This document shows positions 1 to 9,118 of a stretch of DNA of 64,000 nucleotides, piece by piece. The stretch is from Kordiimonas sp. Its GTDB lineage: Bacteria; Pseudomonadota; Alphaproteobacteria; Sphingomonadales; Emcibacteraceae. The DNA lies in contig PADB01000012.1 in NCBI GenBank assembly GCA_002700365.1, forward strand, positions 248,001-312,000. The letters run 5' to 3'. The position numbers and the translations under genes were made by a program. The stretch's first letter is position 1, and the number at the start of each line of letters is the position of its first letter. The notes beneath the pieces were generated by a model. It had not been told where the DNA came from and made no database searches. It saw only the letters and a list, made by a program, of their open reading frames with translations.

Positions 1-108
1 AGAAACGACGGCAACAACCCACCCTAAAACTGCACCAGCCACCCAGACTAATACTGAGTGCCGAAGGGAGAGCCGGTTTTGATCATTATTATCTAAATCA
101 TTAGCCAT
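1..108 (-). CDS. Partial unknown membrane protein, N-terminal 36 residues only
   Basis: The first 36 codons of a gene that runs off the left edge. The ATG at 108-106 is preceded on the minus strand by AGGGAAA at good spacing, which supports a real start. The peptide begins MANDLDNNDQNRLSLRHS and then becomes hydrophobic (VLVWVAGAVLGWVVAVV), so it is probably a membrane protein with a short polar N-terminus and a first transmembrane helix near residues 19-35. The family cannot be named from this fragment. It reads away from the phosphate regulon's 3' end, on the same strand, behind a terminator and a 345-bp spacer. Confidence 0.55.
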   Translation of the reverse strand, partial: MANDLDNNDQNRLSLRHSVLVWVAGAVLGWVVAVVS

Positions 109-452
109 ATCGGTTTCCCTGAGGTCTTTTACTCTCTAATAACATGTATAATACATTATTATGGTTAACAATTCCTTATGATCTTAAATAATTTTACTAA
201 AAAAGAGAATAATTATTTAGTGTCATAACGGTTTACGTATTTCTTTACAAAAATGTAAAAATTAATGTCGATATCTATGTACTTACAATATTTGTGCCAA
301 TCTTTAGAAACCCCTTATAAATCATTGTTGTAGTGCCAAGTGCGGACGTGTGCCAAGTAAGGCGCAAGACTAAGGTGTAAAGAACTCTGACATTTGCACC
401 AAATATTAGGGGGAAAGCCGTGAAATTTTACAAAAAGGTGTAAAGTTAAACG
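109..452. other. AT-rich 345-bp intergenic region with short repeats
   Basis: No gene is apparent here. It holds two inverted repeats of TTTACA/TGTAAA (244-259 with a 4-bp spacer, 427-444 with a 6-bp spacer) and three GTGCCAA words (294-300, 333-339, 350-356), of which the last two extend to a perfect 9-bp direct repeat. The word ATTTAGTGTCA (215-225) recurs in the intergenic region before recX. The region should contain the promoter of the minus-strand gene cut by the left edge. No ncRNA family was recognised. Confidence 0.5.
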
Positions 453-476
453 AAAAAAAACTCTCCGAAGAGAGTT
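453..476 (-). terminator. Rho-independent terminator of the pho-pst operon
   Basis: Read on the minus strand: a 7-bp stem AACTCTC/GAGAGTT closed by a TTCG tetraloop and followed at once by a run of T. The stem touches the phoB stop codon (475-477), so transcription of the operon ends directly after phoB. Confidence 0.9.
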
Positions 477-1164
477 AAATTTCTTTATCTAGTGCGTATC
501 CCGCTGAACGAACGGTTCGGATAATATTTTTTGAGGAACCGGTATCCAGTGCTTTTCGAAGACGCCTAATATGTACGTCTACAGTGCGGGCTTCCACATA
601 AATATCATGCCCCCATACAGCATCGAGTAGTTGTTCACGCGAAAAGACGCGGCCGGGATGTTCCATGAAATGGCGAAGCATCCGAAACTCGGTAGGACCT
701 AAATGTATAGGTGTTCCGTCACGCATGACCTTATGGGAAGCCGTATCCATGCTGATACCGCCATATTCTAACGTCTGGCCGGACAGAGCAGGGCGTATTC
801 TGCGTAATATGGCGTGTATGCGGGCAATAAGCTCACGCGGGGAAAAGGGCTTTGTTATGTAGTCATCTGCCCCTGTATCCAGCCCCCGGACACGGTCAGC
901 TTCTTCTGAACGTGCTGTTAGCATTATAATTGGTACATTGCTGGTTTCGGGCTGCTTACGCAGCCGGCGGCAGATTTCAATGCCAGATAGATTAGGCAGC
1001 ATCCAATCAAGGATAATAAGGTCAGGAGGCGTTTCCGACGCCATCATCAGGCCATCTTCGCCATCCAGGGCTGTGTTGACGCTATAACCTTCCTGTTCCA
1101 GATTGTAGCGTACAAGCTCTGTAATGTTTATGTCATCCTCGACAAGAAGAATGCGCGCAGTCAT
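475..1164 (-). CDS. phoB: Phosphate regulon response regulator PhoB
   Basis: OmpR/PhoB-type two-component response regulator of 229 residues, the usual length. An N-terminal receiver domain (about 1-120) has the acidic pocket ED-D at residues 9-11, the phospho-acceptor D53 in the segment LILDWMLP, and the conserved K105 in TKPFSP. A C-terminal winged-helix DNA-binding domain (about 130-225) follows, with the HIRRLRKAL recognition region. When phosphorylated by PhoR it should bind Pho boxes and activate phosphate-starvation genes, including the pst genes upstream. It is the last gene of the operon, 41 bp after phoU, and ends in a strong terminator. PhoB rather than another OmpR-family regulator is inferred from this context. 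Confidence 0.93.
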   Translation of the reverse strand: MTARILLVEDDINITELVRYNLEQEGYSVNTALDGEDGLMMASETPPDLIILDWMLPNLSGIEICRRLRKQPETSNVPIIMLTARSEEADRVRGLDTGADDYITKPFSPRELIARIHAILRRIRPALSGQTLEYGGISMDTASHKVMRDGTPIHLGPTEFRMLRHFMEHPGRVFSREQLLDAVWGHDIYVEARTVDVHIRRLRKALDTGSSKNIIRTVRSAGYALDKEI

Positions 1165-1205
1165 ACAGCAGGACCCTTATTAACTATGTATATGTAACAG
1201 TTCAA

Positions 1206-1922
1206 TTATTCTTCTACATCCGGTGCGGCGGCAAGGTGGCTTTTATCCTTTTTAGGACGTTCCATATCCAGTGCCTTACCCGTTGCAATGTAATAGGCCA
1301 TTTCGGCAATATTTGTCGCATGATCACCAGCACGTTCGATGTTCTTCGCAATGAACAACATATGGGTTGCCGTCGTGATATAGTGGGGATGTTCCATCAT
1401 ATAGGTCAGCAATTCGCGGAACATGGTATTATAAATGGCATCAATTTCTTGGTCCCGGTGCCATATTTCTAAGGCAAGGTCGATATCACGGCGAATATAA
1501 GCATCAATGACATCTGTCACCATTTTGCTGGTGATATCTACCATATGGGAGAGTAAGCGCTCACTGGAGCGGATGCTGTCTGTCTCAAGCAGTACATCGA
1601 GACGTTTGGCAAAATTTTTCGCATAGTCCCCTATACGCTCCAAAGTATTAGAAATGCGAATAATTGCTATAATTTCACGTAGGTCAACAGCAACTGGTGC
1701 CCGGCGTGCGATAAACTCTACGGCACTGCGTTCAACATCGGAGTCTAAATCGTCCAGAAGCTGATCGGTGAGCCGAACTTTTTCTGCAAGCTCTGAATTG
1801 CGGTCTTGTAGTGCTGTTAATGAGTTTTGAAGCTGCGTATTAACAATGTTGGCCATTTGCACAACTTTGCTACGCATTTCGTTTAGTTCTTCATCGAATG
1901 ATGCAACAGTATGGTCAGTCAT
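1206..1922 (-). CDS. phoU: Phosphate transport system regulator PhoU
   Basis: Protein of 238 residues made of two PhoU three-helix bundle repeats. The repeated metal-site pattern is visible as E-R-I-G-D-Y-A-K-N in the first half and E-R-A-G-D-H-A-T-N in the second. PhoU sits in the cytoplasm at the interface of the PstSCAB transporter and PhoR, and signals phosphate sufficiency so that PhoR is held off; it also limits uptake. It lies between pstB and phoB, the classic place. The C-terminal tail after about residue 220 is charged and looks disordered. No unusual residue was noticed. Confidence 0.95.
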   Translation of the reverse strand: MTDHTVASFDEELNEMRSKVVQMANIVNTQLQNSLTALQDRNSELAEKVRLTDQLLDDLDSDVERSAVEFIARRAPVAVDLREIIAIIRISNTLERIGDYAKNFAKRLDVLLETDSIRSSERLLSHMVDITSKMVTDVIDAYIRRDIDLALEIWHRDQEIDAIYNTMFRELLTYMMEHPHYITTATHMLFIAKNIERAGDHATNIAEMAYYIATGKALDMERPKKDKSHLAAAPDVEE

Positions 1923-1979
1923 TCTTTTGGCCCCATAGGATATAAAAGTTGCGATTTAGCAGAGTGTAAAAACGAACCC

Positions 1980-2777
1980 CTAGCCATAACGCCCAGTAAT
2001 GTAATCTTTTGTTTTAGGTTCTTGCGGATTTGTGAAGATTTCAACTGTATCGCCATATTCAACAAGATTACCTAAATGGAAAAAGGCTGTTTTTTGTGAC
2101 ACCCGTGCGGCCTGCTGCATGGAGTGTGTCACAATGACAATGGCGTAATGCCCCTTTAGCTCATCGATTAATTCTTCAATTTTTGCCGTCGCAATAGGGT
2201 CAAGGGCAGAACAGGGCTCATCCATCAAAATGACTTCAGGGTTCACTGCAATCGCCCGGGCGATACACAGGCGCTGCTGTTGCCCGCCGGATAATGCCGT
2301 TCCTGACGTATCAAGGCGGTCTTTTACTTCATCCCAAAGTCCTGCTTTTTGCAAGCTGGTGAAGACGATTTCATCCAGCTCATCGCCCTTGCGCGCCAGA
2401 CCGTGAATGCGCGGTCCATAGGCAACGTTGTCATAAATGGATTTAGGGAAGGGGTTCGGTTTTTGGAAAACCATGCCGACACGGGCACGTAACTGGACAA
2501 CATCCACTTGCTTACTGTAAATGTCTTCGTTGTCCAAAGTCATTACCCCTTTAACACGGCAGCTAGCCACCGTGTCGTTCATGCGATTCAGGCATCTTAG
2601 GAAAGTGGATTTACCACAGCCAGAAGGACCGATCAGGGCGGTTACCTCATCAGCATAGATGTCCAGATTCACATCTTTCAATGCATGGGTGTCACCATAA
2701 AAGACATTGACACGACGGGCCTGCATTTTAGGTTCCCGGTCTGTGGTGATATTTGTATCTGCGGCTTGAATATTCAT
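1980..2777 (-). CDS. pstB: Phosphate import ATP-binding protein PstB
   Basis: ATPase subunit of the high-affinity phosphate ABC importer, about 265 residues. Walker A is GPSGCGKST at residues 50-58, the Q-loop is FQKPNPFP, the ABC signature LSGGQQQR, Walker B VILMDEP followed by CSALDP, and the switch histidine lies in VTHSMQQA. The FQKPNPFP segment is typical of PstB. I prefer the ATG at 2777 (AGGCAG upstream) over an in-frame TTG eight codons earlier, since the TTG lacks a clear ribosome site and the extra residues are not family-like. The gene follows pstA closely and should be translated as part of the pst operon. Confidence 0.95.
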   Translation of the reverse strand: MNIQAADTNITTDREPKMQARRVNVFYGDTHALKDVNLDIYADEVTALIGPSGCGKSTFLRCLNRMNDTVASCRVKGVMTLDNEDIYSKQVDVVQLRARVGMVFQKPNPFPKSIYDNVAYGPRIHGLARKGDELDEIVFTSLQKAGLWDEVKDRLDTSGTALSGGQQQRLCIARAIAVNPEVILMDEPCSALDPIATAKIEELIDELKGHYAIVIVTHSMQQAARVSQKTAFFHLGNLVEYGDTVEIFTNPQEPKTKDYITGRYG

Positions 2778-2807
2778 GGTTTTACTGCCTGAGTTACCCA
2801 AATGAGT

Positions 2808-4145
2808 TTACCAACGACGTTCGAATTTTTGGCGTAGCCAAATGGCCAGGCCGTTCATGGTGACCAAAAAGGCCAGTAGGACAATAATCGCAGCGGATGT
2901 TTTTTCAACAAAAGCCCGTTCAGGACTATCGGCCCATAGGAAGATTTGTACTGGCAACGCAGTTGATGCATCAAATATACCTTGCGGGATATCAACAACA
3001 AAAGCAACCATGCCAATCATCAGCAGCGGCGCAGTCTCCCCCAGTGCCTGGGCCATACCGATAATTGTTCCTGTCATAATTCCTGGCATAGATAGCGGTA
3101 AGACATGATGAAAAACAACCTGATTAGGGGAGGCACCGAGACCAGTTGCCGCATCACGAATAGACGGCGGCACGGCCTTAATCGCGGCACGCGCGGCAAT
3201 GATGATGGTTGGCAATGTCATCAGTGCGAGAGTTAAGCCTCCAACAACTGGGGCGGAGCGAGGAAATTGGAAGACATTGAGAAAGATCGCAAGCCCCAAT
3301 AGACCGAACACAATAGAGGGGACAGCCGCCAGATTGTTAATGTTAACTTCGATGATATCGGTAATTTTATTTTGGGGCGCAAATTCTTCCAGATATATAG
3401 CGGCTAAAACACCGATAGGGAAGGCGACAATAAGTGTGACAAGCAAGGTGTAGAAGGACCCGACAGTTGCTCCCCAGATTCCAGCCAGTTCAGGTTCACG
3501 TGAATCTCCTGATGAGAAAAATCTCCAGTTGAAGCGTTTTACCAATCGCCCATCAGCGGACAGACTGTCAATCCAGCCAATTTGAAGGTCAGAAACCTTA
3601 CGGTCCGATTGGGCAACGTTACGGCTAATTTTGCCCTTTACAAACATATCGACATCATCAGCCGCGAGTATCCATAGGCTTTGGGTCTTGCCAATGACAC
3701 CAGGGTCTTCACGGACAATGTTTTGAAGTTGCGTGCGGGAACCGGGGCTTACAAACTGGAAAAGTCGGAACACTTCACGACGTGATTTGACCTCCGGAAA
3801 CAATTTTCGCAGACTATCTTGCGTTAGTTTTGCGTAATTTGCGGAAATGAAAGCATTTTCAAGGTCTTCACCAGAAGACGTCTGGATTTCCTCCAATACG
3901 GCGGGGTCAAAATAGATATCTAACTTTACATAGGTTTGGCTAAAGCCCGCGATACCTGTAAGGAAGATACTACCTACCAGAAGCACCAACGCGATAATAG
4001 CGGCACAGATTGCTGCAAAGCCCATGGCTTTAAACCGCCCTTCTGAACGATAGCGACCTTTAACCCGCTTGAGCATTTCATTAGACTTCCAAGCAGTTGG
4101 CTGTGGAAGTTTTGATCCTTTTTCAAGGTCTTCTGGCTTACTCAT
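2808..4145 (-). CDS. pstA: Phosphate ABC transporter permease PstA
   Basis: Inner-membrane permease of the phosphate importer. The N-terminal part (to about residue 210) carries one transmembrane helix and a long periplasmic segment, the extended form seen in alphaproteobacterial PstA (DUF3333-type). The C-terminal part is the binding-protein-dependent transport domain, with the EAA-like loop around IRDAATGLGASPNQVVFHHV. The ATG at 4145 has GAGAAG upstream and gives an 8-bp overlap with the end of pstC, implying translational coupling; an upstream in-frame start nine codons earlier lies deeper inside pstC and is less likely. Partner of PstC in the membrane, energised by PstB. Confidence 0.93.
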   Translation of the reverse strand: MSKPEDLEKGSKLPQPTAWKSNEMLKRVKGRYRSEGRFKAMGFAAICAAIIALVLLVGSIFLTGIAGFSQTYVKLDIYFDPAVLEEIQTSSGEDLENAFISANYAKLTQDSLRKLFPEVKSRREVFRLFQFVSPGSRTQLQNIVREDPGVIGKTQSLWILAADDVDMFVKGKISRNVAQSDRKVSDLQIGWIDSLSADGRLVKRFNWRFFSSGDSREPELAGIWGATVGSFYTLLVTLIVAFPIGVLAAIYLEEFAPQNKITDIIEVNINNLAAVPSIVFGLLGLAIFLNVFQFPRSAPVVGGLTLALMTLPTIIIAARAAIKAVPPSIRDAATGLGASPNQVVFHHVLPLSMPGIMTGTIIGMAQALGETAPLLMIGMVAFVVDIPQGIFDASTALPVQIFLWADSPERAFVEKTSAAIIVLLAFLVTMNGLAIWLRQKFERRW

Positions 4146-5520
4146 ATTCTTCTCTGTATTTCCGCACGACATATAGCGCTACAACGTTGAGGCAGAGGGT
4201 GATGATAAAGAGGGCAAGACCAAGGGCAAAAGCAGAGAGGGTCTTGGCACTGTCAAATTCCTGGTCCCCAGTGAGGAGGGCAACAATTTGCACGGTAACG
4301 GTGGTCACGGCATCTAGGGGGTTTGCGGTTAAATTAGCGGCCATACCAGCGGCCATAACCACAATCATTGTCTCCCCGACCGCGCGTGACGTCGCCAATA
4401 GAAAAGCGCTTACAACGCCGGGCAATGCTGCGGGAAGGAGGACTTTCAACATTGTTTCCGTTTTGGTGGACCCAAGAGCAAGCGAGCCATCGCGCATGGA
4501 CTGCGGTACTGCCGTAATGGCGTCATCGGAAAGTGAGGAGATAAAGGGAATAATCATAATCCCCATGACTAAACCAGCCGCAAGCGCACTTTCAGAGGCC
4601 ACATCAAGGCCAACATAAGTCCCGAAATCCCGTATGGCGGGTGCAACGACCAGAGCGGCAAAGAAGCCGTAAACAACTGTTGGTACGCCAGCAAGGATTT
4701 CCAGTACAGGTTTGGCAATAGTCCGGATGCGATCGCTGGCAAACTCTGTCATGTAAATGGCGGAAAGTAGACCAATAGGGCCAGCAACAAGCAGAGCAAT
4801 GAAAGTAATAAATAATGTTCCGGCAAACAGAGGAAGTGCCCCAAAGCTTCCTGAACTCCCGACCTGATCGGCACGCAATGCTGTTTGCGGGCTCCATTTC
4901 AGGCCAAACAAAAAGTCATCAATCGCAACATGCTGCAAGAATAGCATTGTTTCAAATAACAAGGAGAGCACAATGCCAATTGTTGTCAGGATTGCGATGG
5001 TTGAACTGGCAACCAAGACGAACCTTACGGCCTGTTCAATGTGATTGCGCGCACGCAAAGTAGGCGTAATGAGTTTTGCAATATAAGCTGATGCGCCCAA
5101 CATAATGCCAAAGGCCAATAAGGCGGCAGCCCAGAAACTGTTGACACGCAACTTATCATAATAATCGGCGGCCTCACGTAACTCAGGACTGATTGCTACG
5201 GAGACGGCATCGTTATTTGCTAAATTACGAATGTCACTCAAATGGACGTTAATTTCAAAATCACTTAACGCCCCGTAAGTTGCTTTAATTTTTTCGATCA
5301 GTATCGTGTCAATAATATGACCATGTGACACCATCCAGATAAAGAGAATAAATAGAGAGGGGGTCAATGAGAAAATAACCGCAAACCATCCATAATGATT
5401 TGGAAGTGAATGAAGTCCTGCCATATCGCCATTGACGGCAGCAAGAACTCGTTTCTTTCCGAGTGTGAAATTTAACACGGAAAGAGCCAGTAAAATCAGT
5501 AGAACGATGTATGTGTTCAT
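4138..5520 (-). CDS. pstC: Phosphate ABC transporter permease PstC
   Basis: Permease of 460 residues, much longer than the roughly 320 of E. coli PstC. The first half contributes extra N-terminal transmembrane helices and a soluble segment; the second half (from about residue 220) is the transport permease domain, with GVPTVVYGFFAAL and an EAA-type loop MRDGSLALGSTKTETMLKVLLP. The long form is usual in alphaproteobacteria. It forms the phosphate channel with PstA. It starts 90 bp after the pstS stop and its last codons overlap the start of pstA. No Shine-Dalgarno sequence stands out before the ATG. Confidence 0.92.
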   Translation of the reverse strand: MNTYIVLLILLALSVLNFTLGKKRVLAAVNGDMAGLHSLPNHYGWFAVIFSLTPSLFILFIWMVSHGHIIDTILIEKIKATYGALSDFEINVHLSDIRNLANNDAVSVAISPELREAADYYDKLRVNSFWAAALLAFGIMLGASAYIAKLITPTLRARNHIEQAVRFVLVASSTIAILTTIGIVLSLLFETMLFLQHVAIDDFLFGLKWSPQTALRADQVGSSGSFGALPLFAGTLFITFIALLVAGPIGLLSAIYMTEFASDRIRTIAKPVLEILAGVPTVVYGFFAALVVAPAIRDFGTYVGLDVASESALAAGLVMGIMIIPFISSLSDDAITAVPQSMRDGSLALGSTKTETMLKVLLPAALPGVVSAFLLATSRAVGETMIVVMAAGMAANLTANPLDAVTTVTVQIVALLTGDQEFDSAKTLSAFALGLALFIITLCLNVVALYVVRKYREEYE

Positions 5521-5610
5521 GATGGTATCAATTACTGCGGTTCATATGAAAAATGACAAAAAAGATAGTGTAGAAGTTGGGGGGAACTTAATCGTTCCCC
5601 CCAGCATAAA

Positions 5611-6648
5611 TTACATTTGCAGAGGTGTCAGGTTTTTAGCGTCTGCACGGAATTTCTGCATTTCCGCTTTAGGCATTGGGATCAGGCCTTTTTCAGCCAG
5701 GTAACCAAAGTCACCCATTGCTTTTTCGCTGACGAATTCGCCCAAATATTCCTGAATGCCAGGAATTTTCCCAACGTGAGCTTTTTTCACGTAGAAGAAC
5801 AAAGAGCGTGATACAGGGTATTTACCGCTTGAGATGTTCTCAAATGTCGGCAAAACGCCATTAACTTGGCTGCCCTGAAGAACGTCGCTGTTCTGATCCA
5901 GGAAGCTGTAACCGAAGATACCCAGTGCATTTGGATTAGCCTGAAGCTTGTTCACAATCAGATTGTCGTTTTCACCAGCTTCAATATAGGCACCATCTTC
6001 ACGTACTGTGTGACAGATCTTTTTATAGGCTTTTTTGTCTTTCTTTTTCATGGCTTTGATTTCTGGGAAAGTTTTACAACCACCTTCCATAGCCAATTCT
6101 GCGAAAGCGTCACGTGTACCTGATGTTGGAGGAGGACCCAGAACTTCAATTTTAGTTGCAGGCAGAGATGGGTCGATTTCATTCCATGTTTTATATGGAT
6201 TTTCGATCATAGAACCGCCAACAGGAATTTCTTTGGCCAGAGCCAACCATACTTGACGGGTTGTCAGAGAGAACTGCTTCGTTTCTTTTGAGTTTGCCAA
6301 GGCAATCCCATCGTAACCGACTTTAACTTCAACGATGTCGTTGATGCCGTTATCTGCGCAACGCTTAACTTCAGATTTTTTAATCCGGCGAGAAGCATTT
6401 GTAATATCAGGGTGTGTTTCACCAACACCCGCACAGAACAACTTCAGTCCACCGCCGGAACCTGTGCTTTCAACGATAGGTGTTTTGAATTTTGTGGAAC
6501 GACCGAATTCTTCAGCAACTGCAGTTGCGAAAGGAAAAACAGTTGAAGAACCAACAATACGGATTTGGTCGCGGGCTTCAGCGCCTGCGGTAAAGGACAT
6601 TGCCAGTGCGCCAGCGCCAACAACAGTAAGGATTGATTTTTTCAGCAC
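5611..6648 (-). CDS. pstS: Periplasmic phosphate-binding protein PstS
   Basis: Substrate-binding protein of the Pst importer, 345 residues. I choose a GTG start at 6648: GGAGA lies 8 bases upstream, and it gives a textbook signal peptide (two lysines, a hydrophobic core, cleavage after about residue 24 near GAEA). The upstream in-frame ATG at 6708 would bury this signal behind 20 unrelated residues. The mature protein begins with the phosphate-loop segment IVGSSTVFPFA and carries ESTGSGGG and PPTSGTRDAF, both typical of PstS. It lies downstream of phoR in a 200-bp spacer that holds a candidate Pho box, so it may have its own PhoB-activated promoter. Confidence 0.94.
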   Translation of the reverse strand: MLKKSILTVVGAGALAMSFTAGAEARDQIRIVGSSTVFPFATAVAEEFGRSTKFKTPIVESTGSGGGLKLFCAGVGETHPDITNASRRIKKSEVKRCADNGINDIVEVKVGYDGIALANSKETKQFSLTTRQVWLALAKEIPVGGSMIENPYKTWNEIDPSLPATKIEVLGPPPTSGTRDAFAELAMEGGCKTFPEIKAMKKKDKKAYKKICHTVREDGAYIEAGENDNLIVNKLQANPNALGIFGYSFLDQNSDVLQGSQVNGVLPTFENISSGKYPVSRSLFFYVKKAHVGKIPGIQEYLGEFVSEKAMGDFGYLAEKGLIPMPKAEMQKFRADAKNLTPLQM

Positions 6649-6724
6649 GTCACATTCTCCGGTTAGGTGCAGATGTATATAAATACGGAGACAGTATTTG
6701 CAGTTCATGCAGACACTGGCCCTC

Positions 6725-6747
6725 CCGAGGAAGCTAGGAAGCCTCGG
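6725..6747. repeat. Inverted repeat in the pstS leader
   Basis: A perfect 6-bp inverted repeat, CCGAGG and CCTCGG, separated by 11 bases, lies between the candidate Pho box and pstS. It could fold in the pstS leader RNA. No T-run follows on either strand, so it is not a clear terminator. Confidence 0.4.
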
Positions 6748-6767
6748 TGAACCATTTGGGGCAGTTT

Positions 6768-6786
6768 TGTTAAACTATTATGACAG
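6768..6786 (-). promoter_or_regulatory. Candidate Pho box upstream of pstS
   Basis: On the minus strand the site reads CTGTCATAATAGTTTAACA. The first half is a perfect CTGTCAT Pho half-site; the second half, 11 bases on, matches only weakly (GTTTAAC). It lies about 120 bp upstream of the pstS start, in the right orientation to drive the pst operon. The -10 element is not obvious. Confidence 0.45.
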
Positions 6787-6849
6787 CCCATGCTAAGGGT
6801 ATTATTTTTCAATGATAAATACTTTTTTGATAATGCCGAAATGGACAGG

Positions 6850-8157
6850 TTATATGTTAAAAGGGAGAGATACTGTGACTTTGACGTATTCATTAACGGT
6901 ACTCTCAAAACTGAGGGTCCCGCGGTGTCTATAGACAATATGTTTAACAATCGCCAGTCCTAAACCCGTACTTCCCATGTTACGGGAACGTGCTTTGTCC
7001 ACACGATAGAAACGTTCTGTGAGTCGGGGCAAATGTTGCGGAGGGATGCCCACGCCTTTATTGTGTATTTCTATACATAACCCACGGCGGCGGCTTTCGG
7101 GTATGTGTTCCATTTCGCTAATTGTCACACTTATATCGGTTCCTTCAAACCCATATTTTATACCGTTATCAATGAGATTTTGAAAAACCTGCATTAATTG
7201 GTCATGATCACCTGAAATACGGGGCAGATTATCAGCAGCGACAATTTTGACGCTCATATCCCGGCTTTGCATTTGTGTCTTTAATGTTTCCGCTACGCTT
7301 TCAATTAAATTTTTAACATCGACCTCACCTTTGGGCGGGAGATGTTCGTCCATTTCAATACGTGATAGCGACAATAGGTCTTTAATCAACCGCGACATCC
7401 GCTCCGCTTCGTCATGCATGATTTTTAGAAAACGATCATGTGCCGCTAAATCTTCGCGGGCCGGACCACGTAGCGTTTCAATAAAGCCTAATATAGAGGC
7501 CAGGGGTGTTTTAAGTTCGTGGCTAGCATTGGCGACAAAATCAACTCGCATTTTTTCAGCGGTTTTTATCTGCGTGATATCATAAATTCCCAGGACGACG
7601 TAGCGGCGTGTATCGTTATCGGTGCTGATGCTTGGCCCGTCCATTACATTAATGCGCACAAGGAAATCTCTGGGGACATGGGTGTTGATACTGTATTCGA
7701 CGGTGCCGGACTGGCCGCTTTGGGTGGCTTTATCTATAGCTTTTAAAACCTGAGGAGAGCGTAGATATAAGGAAATATTCTTTCGCAACATATCGGCACC
7801 GAAGGTATCTAATGCGGCTTGATTGGCGGTTAGAATCCGCCGTTTTGATTCGATAAGAATGATGGGATCAGTCACATTCTCCAGAATGTTATTTAATAGA
7901 GAATGATATTTACGTGTTGTCTCACTGTCTTTTTCCTGAACACTGCTTAAGCGCCTTAGTTGGTCGAGCTCATGTGAGTAGGATGAGTGAATCCAGAGTA
8001 GCGTGAGGAAGGCAGCAAGGCCGATGAGGAAAAACAGAGCCCCCGTAATCACTTCGGACAGTAGCAGGATGATAAGCAAACAGAAAATAGGGAGAAAGGT
8101 ATAAAGCGGGCGCCAGCTTATCTCGTCTTCCCGTATGTCATTTTCTTGTCCTGGCAT
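6850..8157 (-). CDS. phoR: Phosphate regulon sensor histidine kinase PhoR
   Basis: Membrane histidine kinase of about 435 residues. Two hydrophobic segments lie at about residues 18-58, followed by a PAS-like domain (about 85-195), a HisKA domain with the phospho-acceptor H213 in SHELKTPLA, and a HATPase domain with QNLIDNGIKYG, GVGIPPQHL and GSTGLGLAIVK motifs. It should phosphorylate PhoB under phosphate limitation, held in check by PstSCAB-PhoU. The ATG at 8157 has AGAG upstream; the in-frame ATG at 8202 has no ribosome site. First gene of the pho-pst cluster, 200 bp ahead of pstS. Confidence 0.9.
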   Translation of the reverse strand: MPGQENDIREDEISWRPLYTFLPIFCLLIILLLSEVITGALFFLIGLAAFLTLLWIHSSYSHELDQLRRLSSVQEKDSETTRKYHSLLNNILENVTDPIILIESKRRILTANQAALDTFGADMLRKNISLYLRSPQVLKAIDKATQSGQSGTVEYSINTHVPRDFLVRINVMDGPSISTDNDTRRYVVLGIYDITQIKTAEKMRVDFVANASHELKTPLASILGFIETLRGPAREDLAAHDRFLKIMHDEAERMSRLIKDLLSLSRIEMDEHLPPKGEVDVKNLIESVAETLKTQMQSRDMSVKIVAADNLPRISGDHDQLMQVFQNLIDNGIKYGFEGTDISVTISEMEHIPESRRRGLCIEIHNKGVGIPPQHLPRLTERFYRVDKARSRNMGSTGLGLAIVKHIVYRHRGTLSFESTVNEYVKVTVSLPFNI

Positions 8158-8245
8158 TATTTTCTCTAAATATATATGCGCGCAATTTATGAAAGGTGAC
8201 ACTTTAACGTTGTATTCTGCAAATATGTATACGGATTACGTGTGG

Positions 8246-8261
8246 CTATGTCACCTATGTC
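8246..8261. repeat. Direct repeat CTATGTC-AC-CTATGTC before phoR
   Basis: Two perfect 7-bp copies (8246-8252 and 8255-8261) with a 2-bp spacer lie in the 121 bp between gph and phoR. They could be an operator for the phoR promoter, but the 9-bp period is not that of a Pho box (11 bp). Confidence 0.35.
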
Positions 8262-8278
8262 GTATATATTTCATCTTC

Positions 8279-9025
8279 TTAAAGTTTGTGTAACTGATGT
8301 GACGCGCTAATCGTCGCCAGACAGGGCGTCAGATCGTTATATGACGATATAATCGCATCAGGTTTTAGTGTGGACACGGGCACATTGCTGTAACCAAAGT
8401 CAACAGCAATACTGGCAATGCGGGCACGCCTGGCCGCTTCTATATCGTTGTAACTATCGCCAATCATTACCGTGTCATCTGGGTTACATTGCAGGGCAGC
8501 CAGGGCTTCCAGCAGATGAGCTTTGTCGGGTTTAGGTATAGAGACGGCCTCACGCCCCTTAATGGTCTGGAAATAATCTGTTCCCGCCAATTCGGAGAGA
8601 AGCTGTAAGGCTAGCTGGTGTGGCTTGTTTGTGCAGACGGCTAATGCGATGCCATGATCCTGCAATTGCTTGAGAGCTGCTTCGGCCCCCGGGAAAAAGT
8701 GTGAATGCACGGTAAGATTGTTTCTATAATAGCTTAGAAAGTCGTTCAGCAGTTCGTCCATGTGGATATCTTCTGGCAGGCCACCTGAATCACGCAGGCC
8801 TCTTTCCAGCAACGCCTTGGCGCCGTGTCCGGTAAGGTGGCGTACATGGCTTTCATCCATTATCGGCCGGTTAATTTTCTGGAGTACGTAATTGAGGGCG
8901 GCCCGCAAGTCTCCTGAAGTGTCAACCAGCGTGCCATCCAGATCAAAGAGAACCGCGCGGATATGGGACAAGTCCTGACTTTGTGACATAGTTTGGCGAA
9001 CATTCATATTTTTGACATCTAGCAT
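8279..9025 (-). CDS. gph: HAD-family phosphoglycolate phosphatase-like hydrolase
   Basis: Haloacid dehalogenase hydrolase of subfamily IA. Motif I is FDLDGTLVDT with the nucleophile D28 and D30, motif II lies at AVCTNKP, the conserved lysine near IPKPDKAH, and motif IV is MIGDSYNDIEAARRA. Phosphoglycolate phosphatase removes phosphate from 2-phosphoglycolate formed during DNA repair; the exact substrate is inferred from similarity to Gph and could be another sugar phosphate. Three in-frame ATGs (9025, 9007, 8989) are possible starts and none has a convincing ribosome site. The gene is divergent from glmU and precedes phoR on the same strand. Confidence 0.75.
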   Translation of the reverse strand: MLDVKNMNVRQTMSQSQDLSHIRAVLFDLDGTLVDTSGDLRAALNYVLQKINRPIMDESHVRHLTGHGAKALLERGLRDSGGLPEDIHMDELLNDFLSYYRNNLTVHSHFFPGAEAALKQLQDHGIALAVCTNKPHQLALQLLSELAGTDYFQTIKGREAVSIPKPDKAHLLEALAALQCNPDDTVMIGDSYNDIEAARRARIASIAVDFGYSNVPVSTLKPDAIISSYNDLTPCLATISASHQLHKL

Positions 9026-9118
9026 TATAGAATTGTTAGTGTCTTTATGGCACTTTCAAGCCTATGAATCTACGATCAACATTATCTATGAACAATATAC
9101 CGCATAACAGACAACGCC

